In this document: positions 45,974-58,560 of the stretch, one piece after another
How positions within the stretch are numbered: position 1 is the first letter of the stretch
Layout of the letters: the number at the start of each line of letters is the position of its first letter
Assembly (NCBI GenBank): GCA_037127255.1
Contig: JBANSL010000004.1
Location: 18,483,967-18,547,966, forward strand
Origin: Persicaria tinctoria
Taxonomy: Eukaryota; Streptophyta; Magnoliopsida; Caryophyllales; Polygonaceae
Direction of reading: 5' to 3'
Length of the DNA: 64,000 nucleotides
The notes under the pieces: generated by a model
Told to the model about the DNA's origin: nothing
Database searches by the model: none
Seen by the model: only the letters and a program-made list of their open reading frames with translations
Made by a program: the position numbers and the translations under genes

Positions 45974-48370
45974 TTACTGTGAAGGCGGGGTCTGGGGTCC
46001 AGACCGCTGATTGATGTCCAGGGAAATCTGCGCCCAAGGCTTACGAACACATGCTTGTATCTTGTCTATCTTTTTCTCTAGACTCAACTGATGCTCATGT
46101 AATCTACGAAAACTTCTCAAATGTTGATCTTCCATTCTCGTCAAGCGATTGTCAACAATTGCCATAAGCTCAAAAAAAGAACTGCTCTCAGTGGGTATAT
46201 CAAGATCATCATCAACCTCTTCTCCCAAAAGAAATCCGCTTGAAGAGGACGAATCCACAACCATCCCAGCAAGTGTTGGAACATGACGAATACAGAAAGC
46301 AGCCAAAGTCGGGCCAACAGGTAAATGTACAGGAAGATACCAGTGGTGCTCACCCTTCGCGCCAAATAACCAACGAAAACACTCACTATTGTCAAGGCGG
46401 ATAACCCTTTTAATAAGACGAGCGTTCAGTAGGGATGAGATGTCATAATTTGGGGTGGAATTGGTACAATACCAATTAGTTTTTCTCGTTACCACTTAAT
46501 TACCAACCAATTATAATTGGTAATCCTAAAATCCGAACCATTACCAACCACTAAAGAGGTTGTACCAACTTAATTGGTTACCAATTAAGTTGGTTGGTAC
46601 ATATCGGTAATGATATTTTACCATGTTTTGGGTGTTGATGAAAAACCATACAAATAATCAAATGAAATACAACTTAATTAAAATTTATAAGTTATTACAA
46701 TTCAAGTAGCAACAACTTAAATACTTAAATTGTTCATGCATTTAAGCACAAAAGCAATATAAAAACTTAAATAGTCCTGACAATATTCAAAATAACATGT
46801 TCACTTCCGAATAAAGTTTAAGTTTTAGTTTGAACCGAGACCGAGCTAGTAGTCTTTCCTTGATTAAAAACATTATATTAAAATAACAAATACAAAAAGA
46901 AATAGGTAATACTTATTAACTTGAATAACAAACTGCAAGTTTTAGAACCAAAAAAAAAAACAAGTCTTGAACCGATAAGGCTTGAACATATAGTGCTTTT
47001 TTTTATATCTTGAACATGTAATACTTATTAACTTATTATTTAACCAAAAAAAAACTTATTAACTTATTATTTTGCTATTAACTTGAAGAATAGCAAGTCT
47101 TGAATAACAACAAGTCAGCAAGTCTTGAACAAATAAAAAGTTGAAACCGCATAAATAGAGGTGATCATAGCAGAAAAGAATAACGAGAAGTAGGATGTAA
47201 TCTTAAAACAATTAAAAATAATTAGAAAAAATAAATGTATATTGGTAGGAGTTGGTTGGTAATTACCGTACCAACCAATTGCAAATCGGTTGGTAATGGT
47301 AATCCCAACTTTTCCGTTTCGATTACCATTACCGTACCGACTTTTGACAATTGGTTCGGTATACTGTGCCAATTATATTGGTAACCAATTATATTGGTTA
47401 CCAATTTAATTGGTTCGGTTGGCACGTGTCGGTATGGCTTTCGTGGTAAATTTTCCCCAGCCCTACTCATAATAGAAAGGCGATGGCAGGGGTTGTAGGG
47501 AGCTCAAATCCATACCCATATAGCATGCTATAAGGGTAATCAATCCACCAAAAGTAACAATATGGGCACTCATATCATCTCTCATACGGAATGCGTCTGC
47601 ACAAGAAGCCAGAAACAACTCTATCCAATCTGGTACACACTCGGCCTCTGGCGTCAAACAATATAACCACATCCACATCCTCTTGGGAATAACCGTCGGA
47701 TCAGCAGAACCATAGAAGGCAGGGGTCAACACCCTAGGGTATAACCTAAAGGCATGATGCGTAATCAGATAATCAGGAAAGTTCTCAGTCCCTCCATCAT
47801 GCCCTGACACTATAGCCCAAGTCTCAACATGTGTAGTAGCAAGCAAGTTCCGACGCCAAGATTAGACCAAGGTATATGCATTCCCAAAGCATGAGATAGA
47901 AATCTTTTCTGAATTGAGCATTCAGTTCCCAATAATATGAAACAGATGTCCTTATCAGATCTCACATCCAGAGTTGACAGGAACTCACGCACCAAAGCAG
48001 GATAAGTCGGCACGCTCATCGATATGAAGTTAGCTAGACCTTCCTTATCCATCATTAGAGATACTGGACTACGGAGACAGCCTCTACAACGTTTCCAGAT
48101 GAAAGAACCGAGTCGACTGGTAACTCACATCTCTTAGCTGGAATAAGCGTTCCTTTTCAACTTTAGACAAATAGGTGGGAGGATCCATCTTAGGAGCACG
48201 AGACATGATGCAACTCGACGGCAAAACCGGAGAAAAACCACAAAAATGACCAAAAGACGGGCTCGTTGTAGGGACGGCGGGCGCCATATACTCAGAACCA
48301 CGAATCCGAGTGAAATCGTTGGAAAACCGATGTCCACACTCCTCCAAACTTGAAACTTTCACGAACAACT
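45974..48370 (-). pseudogene. Athila-family ORF downstream of pol, interrupted
   Basis: Minus-strand pieces match the plus-strand ORF at 50231-51363. 48368-48084 and 48055-47810 (TYPALVREFLSTLDVRSDKD) are followed by 47846-47463 (ENFPDYLITHHAFRLYPRV, MWLYCLTPEAECVPDWIELF, FGGLITLIACYMG), then, after a 1-kb insertion, 46440-45974 (LLNARLIKRVIRLDN, GEHHWYLPVHLP, an acidic stretch, and a C-terminal coiled coil with MEDQHLRSFRRLHEHQLSL). The PALVREFLATL-type core is the 'plant transposon/Athila ORF' domain of unknown function. In these elements the ORF lies after pol, in the position called env-like. Frameshifts and the insertion inactivate it. Confidence 0.7.
46438..47470. mobile_element. non-autonomous hAT-like element inside the Athila ORF
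   Basis: Ends are TAGGGATGAG (left, 46430s) and its counterpart TAGGGCTGGGG (right, reverse strand, ending near 47466). Subterminal regions carry many TTGGTTGGTA / ACCAATT / GGTAATGGTAAT words in both orientations. Comparison with the intact ORF at 50880-51000 shows it interrupts coding. No transposase. The 8-bp duplication could not be recognised, so the superfamily rests on the termini and subterminal repeats. Confidence 0.6.
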
Positions 48371-48599
48371 TGGTTTCAAAGGGTTCTTTGCTATAGTTAG
48401 GGAAATTATAAAGGAAAGGTTGAATTTTGTGGATGTGGGGTATTGGTGGAGAGTGTTTTGGTGGATATAATCAATTGAAACGCAAGGCTTTAGATATTTG
48501 GAATGGATTCCAGGAGGCTTTTTGGTTTTGTAGATTCCTTGAGCAAGCTTGGTTGATTCAAAATAGGGAGTAGGAATATATGGTGAGTTGGAAAGAATA

Positions 48600-48919
48600 T
48601 CTATCAAAAAGAAAAATAGAAAATATTAGAACTAGATAGAATAGAAATAGAAAAGATAAAAACTCTAATCCTAAGAAATTAGGAAACTAACCCTAAAAAG
48701 AAAAATCTAATCCTAAGATAGATAGAAAATAGATAAAAGATACAATAGACTAACTAAGATAGATAGAAATAATCTAACCCAAAATAGATAGAAAATAATA
48801 TAATCCTAGAACAAAATAAGAAGGAAATAAATCTAATCCTAAAAAGATATAAAATAAATAAAACTAACAAAAACGAAAATAACCAAAAATAAGAAAGATA
48901 GAAACTTCCATTCCTTGAA
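48600..48919. repeat. low-complexity AATCCTAA / TAGATAGAAAAT array
   Basis: Degenerate tandem words CTAATCCTAAGA and GATAGATAGAAAATA over about 300 bp. No coding. Confidence 0.6.
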
Positions 48920-49008
48920 TAGGTAAATAAAGAGCGGTCATTCCGGGGTTCGAACCGGGGACCTATGGGTACTACCCACAAGTCCTTTCCGGTGAGCTAA
49001 GATGGACC
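48920..49008 (-). repeat. tRNA-derived SINE copy
   Basis: Minus strand from 49008: GGTCCATCTTAGCTCACCGG (A-box region), a hairpin TGGGTAGTACCCA in place of an anticodon arm, then CCGGTTCGAACCCCGG (B box, T-arm) and GACCGCTCTTTATTTACC. The last block is shared with the copy at 2765-2830. It sits inside the Athila-like element between pol and the downstream ORF. Confidence 0.6.
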
Positions 49009-49515
49009 TTCCAAATTTACCAAAATTCGGACTTGTCAGGCGGACAGGGAGCGGCGGGCGCCGTGTCCACAGATTGTGACTCCGCATTCCAAATCAATCA
49101 AAACTCGACCCAACACAGGTTTTAACTTATCGTAGCTTCCGAAATTCAGCGACACGATTAATCATACTTTATTCAATTGAAAAACTAATTGCAAAATAAA
49201 ATAAAATAAAATAAAAAATAGAAATAACACTACCTAACTACCTTGGGTTGCCTCCCAAGAAGCGCCTTTGTTTCACGTCTTTGGCTCGACGTGACACATT
49301 TCTTGATCAAGTTATTCCACCAAGATCCTTCACACTTGTCCTTTTCAAGATAAGAGGGGGAACTTTAGGAACTTCTCCAACATATCCATCAATTGCATCC
49401 ATCAATCCCTTCTTGAAATGAGTTACTCCTGGAGGTTGTCCTGCAATTGCAAAAACCTCGACATTGGTAGAAATCGATTTCTCATAAGGAATGACAACCT
49501 TTATCCACATGATAG
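49009..49515 (-). pseudogene. pol 3' end of Athila-like element, trace
   Basis: On the minus strand, CGTCGAGCCAAAGACGTGAA followed by GGCGCTTCTTGGGAGGCAAC (49300-49240) is the motif that closes pol in many plant gypsy elements (RA-DV-QALLGRQP-like). A 67-codon minus frame at 49510-49307 precedes it and is not recognised. A GC motif GCGGCGGGCGCCG lies at 49051-49063. Confidence 0.45.
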
Positions 49516-50017
49516 AGGCAACATTAAAATGGTTTTATTTTATTCTCCTAAATAATGAAGCGTCGGCGGCCCTCCCAGGCCTCTTTGGTAAAGCGTCAGC
49601 CCTAATTCGACCATGTTACTCCTTGTTTCTCTTTGTTGAAGCGCCGGCCCTGTTCGACCCTAATCGATCCTCCTTGAAGCGTCGGCTGCCCAGAGTTTCA
49701 GGTGACTTTGCTTTCTCTTTTTCTTTTCTGTTTTCTCTTTCCTTAGGATGAAGGATGATTCTTTATGGCTAGTTAATACTTTTGGAGTTTGTTGATAACT
49801 GGAATTAAATGTTGGTGCATTTTAGGTATATCCTACATTGTTGTTTGGGTAATCAACAGTGCTAAATTTCTATAAACATTGATGAATGATTGATTATGTT
49901 GGAATTAGCATCTGCTGAGCAATTTAGAGGTGGAGAAGAGTAAGACCATTGAGTATGTACTGTATAATTCACCTTTGGCAAAGCTCATGTTGTGTGAGAA
50001 AAAGGAAAGGATCTTAG
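49516..50017. other. GC-rich leader-like patch, no gene recognised
   Basis: Three similar phrases, GAAGCGTCGGCGGCCC, GAAGCGCCGGCCCTG and GAAGCGTCGGCTGCCC, lie at 49558-49692. A possible splice donor follows at TTTCAG/GTGACT (49700). The rest is AT-rich and non-coding. Confidence 0.4.
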
Positions 50018-50160
50018 GGGGTGTTTGGTAATGATATCTAGATATCAGATATCAAGCCCTGATATCTGATATATAGTGTTTGGTTGGGGCAAGGTATAGA
50101 TATCAACTGATATCCTGATATCAGTTGATATACTAATCCGGCCAAAAGTGATATCCCCCA
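50018..50160. repeat. GATATC-rich PIF/Tourist-like MITE fragment
   Basis: Starts TTAGGGGGTGTTTGGTAATG, a Tourist/PIF-like terminus including a TTA. The next 120 bp contain GATATC or close variants about nine times, forming nested inverted repeats (ATCAACTGATATC..GATATCAGTTGAT). The right terminal repeat is missing, probably replaced by the adjoining Athila fragment. Confidence 0.5.
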
Positions 50161-50230
50161 ATTTTGGGAGGGTGAGGTCGTTCTCGGATTCTTGTGAGTT
50201 CTTTCGTGTTCTTCGTTTGTCTCAATCACT

Positions 50231-51363
50231 ATGGCTTTGATTCCTAGTATGGAACAACCAGCGTACTTGACTCAGGAGCAAGAGGATCGTTGGATTAACC
50301 TTGAAAGTAGGAATTGTCGCTTGACGGTATTCTTTGATGTGGAGACTTTGCATCGTCTTGGCTTATTTCAGCATGTTTCTGAGCTTCTTGACAATGGCGG
50401 ATTGGGTGATTTTGTTGAGCTTAGCGCAACCACTTGTCCTACATTGGTTAGAGAATTCTTGGCCACCCTAGACTATTGTTTTGACAAGGATATTCGCTTT
50501 TGCATGAGAGGAAATGAGTTCTTGGTCACTAAGGATGTCATTTCTCAAGCTTTTGGAGTCATAAGTTGATCCACCTGCGTTTCACTCTTGGATGAGAGTC
50601 ACTGGACGACCGTTTGGGAGAGAGGGTTACTATTTTGACTACATGATCACTCACCCTGCTATGAGATTGTACCACAGGGTACCGAATCTTGCTTTCTTTG
50701 GTATGGTTGATCCAGAGTTAGTATCTATGAGAGGTTGGGCTTATACTTATTGTCTGACACCTGACGCTAATAGAACTCCAGACTGGGTTCAATTATTTTT
50801 AGGGAGTTGCACTGAGATGACTAGTACCGCTTATGAGCGCGCTGATATCACACTATTGCCTTTGGAGGATTGATATCGCTGATTGCTCGTCATCTTGGTT
50901 TTAGTCTAGATAGAGTGCGGCCTATGTGTGGGGACATTGTTTATGATATTTCCACTCTCACTTGGTTTGACATTATTGTAAAGGTTTAGTATCCTCATGC
51001 AGATGAGCATTTCAGATGGATGGCAGGTGATTATGGAGAGCACCATCTACACCGTCATGTGGAGCTGTCATTCTATTTCAAGCTTAGCCATGATAGCTTT
51101 AGTGTGCCACTTGTGACCCCTTCAGAGATGGATGATTCTGAGTCAAAAGGTATGGCAGTTGGAGATGATCAAGTTGAGGATGAAGATGAAGATTTTGTTG
51201 TTGTAGACGTTGACCCTGTTTATGTTGCTTTGGATGGATTAGAGCGCCGTTTGGTAGAGCTGGAGAAGAAGCACAAGGAAGAGTTCCTGACTATCTCTTC
51301 CAAGATCACTAATATTCAGACATAGTTGGCGTGCGTACTTGCTGATTTTCGCCATCAGTCTAG
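50231..51363 (+). pseudogene. Athila-family ORF downstream of pol, broken copy
   Basis: Begins ATGGCTTTGATTCC after CTCAATCACT. The first piece (50231-50569) has SATTCPTLVREFLATLDYCF and DKDIRFCMRGNEFLVTKDV and ends at a TGA. The second (50592-50873, other frame) has YYFDYMITHPAMRLYHRV, MRGWAYTYCLTPDANRTPDW and QLFLGSC. After another frame change and a stop near 50988, the third (51020-51325) has GDYGEHHLHRHVELSF, an acidic EDEDEDFVVVDVDP run and a C-terminal coiled coil. Same protein family as the minus-strand copy at 45974-48370, function unknown. It belongs to the element whose 3' LTR is at 52975. Confidence 0.7.
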
Positions 51364-51534
51364 ACTTCAGCCTCCTCCTCCCTAGTGATAGGTTAGTATC
51401 TCTTCCTTCACCCTGAGTTTATTTCATTGTTCTTTTTGTTTATGCATTGAGGACAGGGAGAGTGGTTTATGTTAGTTTATTTCATGTTTATGATTTCATT
51501 TTCATGTTTATTTATGATTTTTTAGTTGTTTATG

Positions 51535-52974
<1,440 letters not shown>

Positions 52975-53433
52975 TGATAATGCATATTTTACATAAGTAT
53001 TATAGATAGGTTTTATTGCATTAAAGTATTTATATTGCATATGTTTTGTCTTATTTACATTGTCTTGCATGTGAAGTATTTGAGTTCAGAATCTACGCTA
53101 TGTCATGTTTATTCTGCAGACTGCAGTTTTATAATCCGAGCTTGAAGGGATCCTTGAGAGATCCAAAAGAGGTGATTTTGGAGCATAAGAGAGGCTAAGG
53201 AAGGAGCATCAAGGGAACTAAGGGGCATAATGTCGAAGACAAAGAAGAATCGTGGAGCCAAAGTAGCGGCACCCGCCGCTTTTCTACTGGTGCCCACCGG
53301 TCTTGCGCGTTTAACGATTACGATTTCGTCTGAAGATATTCTATTAGTTTATTATTATTATTTGACCTAGTTTTAGTACGACTCTATTTATGTTATTTCC
53401 ATTCATTTTAGTCGTAGTTGGTCGTAGTTAGGT

Positions 53434-53480
<47 letters not shown>

Positions 53481-54229
53481 GAGTTGCCAAGACATGGTTG
53501 GATGAATTATGAGGATTTGATTTCAATTTGTTATGCATAAGTTTATTTATCATCCTTGTTCTTCATTGATTTAATATTTACACATGTTCTCTCTATGATT
53601 GATCATCTAGACAAAAACTGCATCTTTTCTAGTGATTCCTTTCATAGATTGGTTTCTTTGTAGCAAGCGAGAGTGATTGATTCAGTGAAAGCATCAATAT
53701 TGTCTCTGCGGGATGATAACGATTGGTTTATATTTGATTCTATGAGACGAGGGTTAGAAGCTTATTCTTTTGATTCCTGATTGCATCGAATTGATACTGC
53801 TAATTGGCCAAAGTACTTGGATCTTTATGTTGTTCTTTGTGGTGTCACATTGAATGTAAGTGATTGTGAGTTATGGATCAATCTAATTTAGACAAGTCGG
53901 CATAATTTAAGAATAACAATGAAATCAATCCAATGATCATGAATCACAACCATTGTCAAGAATTGCAGGTGAAACGTTTCCATCATATTATTATTATTTT
54001 GCAATCATTAGCCCTTTTGCCTATTTGCTTGTTTAATTGTTTGCTACAACCCTATTGCTATTTGTTTAAGAGATTATCATAAGAACTACGAATCAGTCTT
54101 CTCTGTGGGATCGACTCCTTATTTGTCTGCTATACTAATCTTTTGTTTAGCATTAAGTTAGGATATAGTTTGCATTTGGTGGACCAGAACCTAACGATAA
54201 TATTACACTTGGTTAAGAAGCCACACCAA
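52975..54229 (+). mobile_element. Athila-like 3' LTR
   Basis: Starts TGATAATGCATATTTTACAT after the polypurine tract. It is collinear with the LTR at 27501-29359 but lacks the MITE there. It carries a GCGGCACCCGCCG/CCCACCGGTC motif pair near 53267-53300 and a 38-bp GA run. The last bases (AAGAAGCCACACCAAAAT) match the end of the other LTR and then run into a TA microsatellite, so the right flank is lost. Confidence 0.85.
53439..53476. repeat. (GA)19 microsatellite in LTR
   Basis: Pure GA run at the same LTR position as the runs at 27962 and 43612. Confidence 0.95.
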
Positions 54230-54234
54230 AATGT

Positions 54235-54249
54235 TTATATATATATATA

Positions 54250-54322
<73 letters not shown>
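54235..54322. repeat. (TA)n microsatellite
   Basis: About 88 bp of TA with one TTTTA interruption near 54254, directly after the LTR end. Confidence 0.95.
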
Positions 54323-54328
<6 letters not shown>

Positions 54329-54339
54329 GTTGTGTGATT

Positions 54340-54522
54340 CATGGGTCAGGTGATGGATCGGGTGACGCCTGAAATTACTACCACTCGAATCCGACCCGAT
54401 CCATCACCCGTTCACCCTTCACTCATTTAATATCCACCTTGTATCAGATTTTCACCCCTTTCTTGGATCGCGTGAAGCGGGTAACCGTCGGGTGTGAATG
54501 AGATTGCCACCCCTAGACGTTT
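54340..54522. mobile_element. hAT-like MITE, right end preserved
   Basis: Ends at 54522 with CTAGGGGTGGCAAT (minus strand), a common plant hAT terminus, and has GGGTC/GACCC-type subterminal words such as ATGGATCGGGT (54352) and ACCCGATCCAT (54393). The left end is not identifiable next to the TA repeat. Confidence 0.5.
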
Positions 54523-54553
54523 GTTGCAGTATTTCGACCTCCAAAGACTCATT

Positions 54554-54567
54554 CTGTTCTGATACCA
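54554..54567 (-). promoter_or_regulatory. copia primer-binding site
   Basis: TGGTATCAGAACAG on the minus strand matches the TGGTATCAGAGC primer site complementary to initiator tRNA-Met used by most copia elements. Confidence 0.65.
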
Positions 54568-54960
54568 TTATAACAGGAAATTGCCCTTAGTCGCCATTTA
54601 AACAATGGACCAAGAGAGACAGGTAGAGATATGGATAAACTCAGCTAGAAGCTTGAAATTCAAGCTCGAAACCAAGCGATCTAGGCCTAGAAATCGATAC
54701 TTAGGAAGAAGATCGATTCGAAGGTATCTAAAACAGTGATAATTGAGAGAGTTTGAGAGATTTAGAAATTAATATTCTAAAATTGGCTAACTGCCACCAA
54801 GAGCACAGTCGGCTACATATAGATGATTATGGTGATCATCTACAGATAACAACTTAATTAGAGCTCAAAAGCCTGCTATAGAAGAAAACATAATAAGCTC
54901 AAATGAAACTACATGGCTAGGCCCAGTAGATGTACAGTATTTAAATAAAACTAACTCATA
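54568..54960 (-). mobile_element. copia-type LTR, minus orientation
   Basis: On the minus strand it ends TTTCCTGTTATAA right before the primer site, and is related to the remnant at 9119-9420. Features include TTTCGAGCTTGAATTTC and TCTCTCAAACTCTCTC. The outer boundary near 54960 is a guess. The internal region beyond the primer site is lost except for about 30 bp before the hAT-like MITE. Confidence 0.55.
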
Positions 54961-56256
54961 TTGGAAACTAATGTTCAGCTATCAAAAAGCCGGCTTGTTA
55001 CAGTTTCCGCCATTGAAGTCCATACTCGAGCTCCTTGTCATCTCATCATGTCCCTCATACACCCAGAAACACGTTCACCATGGTGTGTTTTCGAAAACCG
55101 TGCTAAAAATCCCCAATTTTTGAACTTACCTAGCTCGTCGGAGCCGCCCTCGCCCGCAACCATTAGCTGCTTCGGGGCCACTAGAAGCCGGTCGGAGGTA
55201 CGCCCTGCCACCACCTATACCAACCACCATCGTCCGCCACCGCCGTGAGCCGTGACGCTGCCAGAAGCTCACCAAAATCCTTCCGGAGTGTCGCTAGCTA
55301 GGAAATCTCTGTTGAACGTTGTGTCAGGCTAGAGGTTGAAGAGGGGTAATTAAGTTAAACCTCCCCTACTTTCTATTTCCTACAAATTATGCCCTTCTTC
55401 AGTTTTAAAAATTCCATATTGTAACTCGTACTTTTTATTTGGTATAAATCGCTTCCAATTTTGTTAATCCACATAGATTTTTGTACCCATACACCTATAC
55501 GGAGAGTTCGAAAAAAATATTCAAACCCGCACTTGCAACTCCAATCCAGGCAAGCGACTTTCCGAACCTTTCTGCTCATTTGGTAATCAACGACATATAA
55601 TATGAGCCAGAAACCTTATGAAACCTAAAAGTGCATATAATTATCCATAAGCATCTCGCGAAATTTTGAATCCTTAATAGCATTAAGTCCTCAAGATAGC
55701 TTCATCTTACCAACAATTCCAAATGAAATAGGGAGGCGGAAGTCGGACATACATGAGGAAGAGGGCTTCGTCGAACCTAGGCATCGAACCATGATGGTTG
55801 GTGGTGACTTAAATCCCCAAATCCTCGTATTTAATTCCCAAATCCTGAAAACCAATTTCTAAATCCTTAAACCTGGTCGTCGTCGTCAACCACTTCTTTT
55901 TCTGGTGTCGTCCTCAATCGTCGCAGTCTCCCTCCCTCGTGCAGGTCTCATCTCCTTCTACTGCCTTCATTAGCCATAGAGGAAGAAAGAAAAGCCAAAG
56001 TGTTTTTGTGTTTTGTTTGTGGTTTTTTTTTTTTAACGAGAAAAGTTAATATTGACGAAGGAGGAGCACGAGTTGAAATGAACCTTAAACTTGGGGGTAC
56101 GACGCAAAATAGTTTAAACTGTTGGGGTTGTGGGAGTCCCACCTTGAAAAACAAGGTGAAAACCAAACCAAAATATAAGGAAGGGGAAGTCCTACACAAT
56201 AGCTTAAGCTTTTCTGTAAAGTGGAGCATCCCGATCATATAACCAAAAACAAAAGA
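54961..56256. other. no gene recognised
   Basis: A GC-rich patch at 55120-55300 resembles a reversed coding or leader fragment but matches nothing I know. The rest is AT-rich. A minus frame at 56277-55948 has no recognisable domain. Confidence 0.4.
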
Positions 56257-56285
56257 GAAAATTTGTGCCGCAGGCACAAATTTTC
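56257..56285. repeat. palindrome GAAAATTTGTGCC..GGCACAAATTTTC
   Basis: A 29-bp hairpin with a 3-base centre. The same sequence with one base changed in the centre (GCA to GAA) recurs at 57766-57794. Confidence 0.85.
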
Positions 56286-56385
56286 GCTCTAATTACAGGA
56301 GTATCCTAGCTTTTGTAAAATTTACAAGAGTGTCCATCTTCTAAAATTAAGATATGAAAAAAAAAATTAAAAGTAAAATTAACTC

Positions 56386-57060
56386 CAAATCCCTAATCCT
56401 CTACTCCATTACCGTCTCTTTCTCTCTCCTCCATTACCGCCTCTCGCTCAATCTGATGCTCGAAGAAGACGCTCAATCTCCTCCATTTCAGATTCCCTTT
56501 ACCCTTCGTCGGATTTGATGCTCGAAGAAGACAGCCTGCCATTGAAGAAGCTAAAAACGAAGCCCCAGTTGCAAGATTCGGGCAGCGGAAGCGACGATTT
56601 TGATGAGGTCGGCGATGACGCTCTCCCCTGATGGATCTCAGAATCGAAGAAGAGAAGGATTCCTGCAGCCTCCATCTTCCTCCTTTCGCCTCAGGAAGAT
56701 CCGGCGATTTCCAGCGGTGGTTGGCCAGCGCTTTGAGTGGTGGCCGGCTCTCTGATTGTCCGGTGGCTGGCCGGCGCTCTGATTGTCGAAGTTCTAGGCC
56801 TCCTCCTCGCTCCTTTCCCGTCGCTCTTAGTTGTGGCTGGCCTCCATCTCCGCCCACAAGCCTCTCCTTCTTCCTGTTGCACCGAAGGCGCGCATCCGGA
56901 GGTCGGGTATCAGCATCGTCGCCGCCGTTGCCTCATCCTCCCGTTCCCAATCCGCCTGCTCCTGGTGGTCGGGTATTAGCATCGGCGCGCATCCGGAGGC
57001 GTTTCAGGTATGGTCTTTTCCTCTGCAGTTTTCAATCGATGAAGAATAAGAGTTTTGTTT
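56386..57060 (+). other. GC-rich exon-like region
   Basis: GC-rich sequence with an ATG frame from 56519 (MLEEDSLPLKKLKTKPQLQ, then an acidic GSDDFDEVGDD) that stops at 56629. Codons continue past the stop as WISESKKRRIPAAS. A similar phrase GATGCTCGAAGAAGAC starts at 56456, a local duplication. A donor-like CAG/GTATGG lies at 57005. I do not recognise the protein. Confidence 0.4.
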
Positions 57061-57164
57061 GATGGTTGACAATGCGTTATTAAGCACACCAAGTGTTCGA
57101 CGTAATGCATGTATGAAATGTTCCACTAAATTCAAGTGTATTACAATCTTTCATCTTTCAGATT

Positions 57165-57354
57165 CCCGCCTCACCAATGCCTTCTGCCTGAAATCTGCTG
57201 AGAAGATCGGCGAAGAGGGTAGCTCACTGGCATTCCTTCGCAGTGGAAGGTTTCTATCCAGGGCGGTGTTGTTTATATTCGGGATTTACTGGATTCGTGA
57301 GACCCATCGAGATCCTTACACTAAGAACAATGCAACAATGGATGGTTTTTGTTG
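57165..57354 (+). pseudogene. lysophospholipid acyltransferase (LPEAT1-like) exon fragment
   Basis: After a TTTCAG acceptor-like site, one frame encodes SSLAFLRSGRFLSRAVLFIF and GIYWIRETHRD. This resembles the segment after the N-terminal membrane region of plant LPEAT1 (RSGRFLSR--LFVFGFYWI-E), an ER acyltransferase for lysophosphatidylethanolamine. The acyltransferase HX4D motif and the rest are absent, and a TGA ends the frame at 57353. Probably a captured fragment. The match is from memory of the family motif and is short. Confidence 0.45.
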
Positions 57355-57539
57355 ATGGTTTGATGAAAGAGGAGGTAAATATTGTTTCATAGTTTTCTGG
57401 AATTTAGGGATTTGGTAAATTGCTGAACTTCTTAGGATTGAATGATGGTTGTAGAGTAGTCTTTTTCATTTGTGGATTTGGCTGTGGAAGGTTAAGCTTA
57501 ATCTCTCTTTCTGATGTTTAATCTTTTTTTTTTCCTGAT

Positions 57540-58560
57540 TTTAGTGGTGTTGCAAACATCTCGCTGACATCTTCTAGAAATGTTGACATCTTCTTGAAAT
57601 GCTGACATCTTCTGAAATGATGACATCTCCAATATAAGATTATTTTTGTGTAATTAAGTAGACCATTTTCAATATAAGATTATCAGCTACATATATATAA
57701 GATTCAGAAACATATGTGCTTAATTCGAAACTAGAGATGCTTGCCTAGTATGCGGTCTCGGTATAGAAAATTTGTGCCGAAGGCACAAATTTTGTGAAAG
57801 TTGTCTCTTGGGCATTTATTTTTGGTACTTCAGCAAGCAACTGTATTCTTAATCTTAGTTTTTCCTTCTCTGAAAATGTCACTTTTGTTGATTATTGATC
57901 TTGATTTTTGGACTTGCAATTTGCTCGAATATGAATTTAGGGATCTGAATTTAGGCCTTTGCTCGAATTTGAAGTCTACATATTTAGATCTGAATTTGGT
58001 TTTTATTTGAAAAGAAGTAAAAGAAGTTGCTGACATCTTCAATGCTGTCATATTTAGATCTGAATTTGATTTGTAAAAGAAGCTGCATATTTAGATCTAA
58101 ACTTGCATTATTTAGATATTCAGCAAGGAATTGCAAATCCAAACCCTAGGTTCTTCGAAAATCTTTTGTGCTCAAATTGACAGATTATTTGATTGCAAGT
58201 TGTGCTTGATGATGTGCGTCTTTTGCATCTGATTTGATCATTTCTACATATGCATTTATCTGTCAATATGTGCGTCTTTTGCATCTGTCAATATGTGTAT
58301 TTATCTGTTAATATATGCATTTATCATTTTCATCAGTACAGCTCCACAAATCTGTCAATATGTGCGTCTTTTGCATATGTCAATATGTGCATTTATCGGT
58401 TTCATCAGTATAGCCCCATGAATCTGCGATTACTTTCTTTGTAAACTGCATGATTCATCAAACTTGTAAATGCTGACATCTTATGGAAACTTGTAAATGC
58501 TGACATCTTCTGAAAACTTGTAAATGCTGACATCTTCTGAATGATTCATTAAAATCTTAT
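57540..58560. repeat. dispersed short-word repeats (TGCTGACATCTTCTG; TGTCAATATGTGC)
   Basis: The phrase TGCTGACATCTTCTG(A)AA recurs at least six times (57562-57625 and 58468-58540), and CTGTCAATATGTGCGTCTTTT several times at 58255-58400. TTAGATCTGAATTTG also recurs (57979-58075). Non-coding. The second palindrome is at 57766-57794. Confidence 0.6.

Noticed and set aside
45841..46050. Small minus-strand ORF with a poly-Gly run
   Set aside because: The Gly run is the 18-base C tract; the frame is non-coding 3' sequence of the Athila-like element.
56393..56857. Minus-strand 154-codon Arg/Gly-rich frame
   Set aside because: GC-rich antisense frame without domain or homologous motif; composition alone explains its openness.
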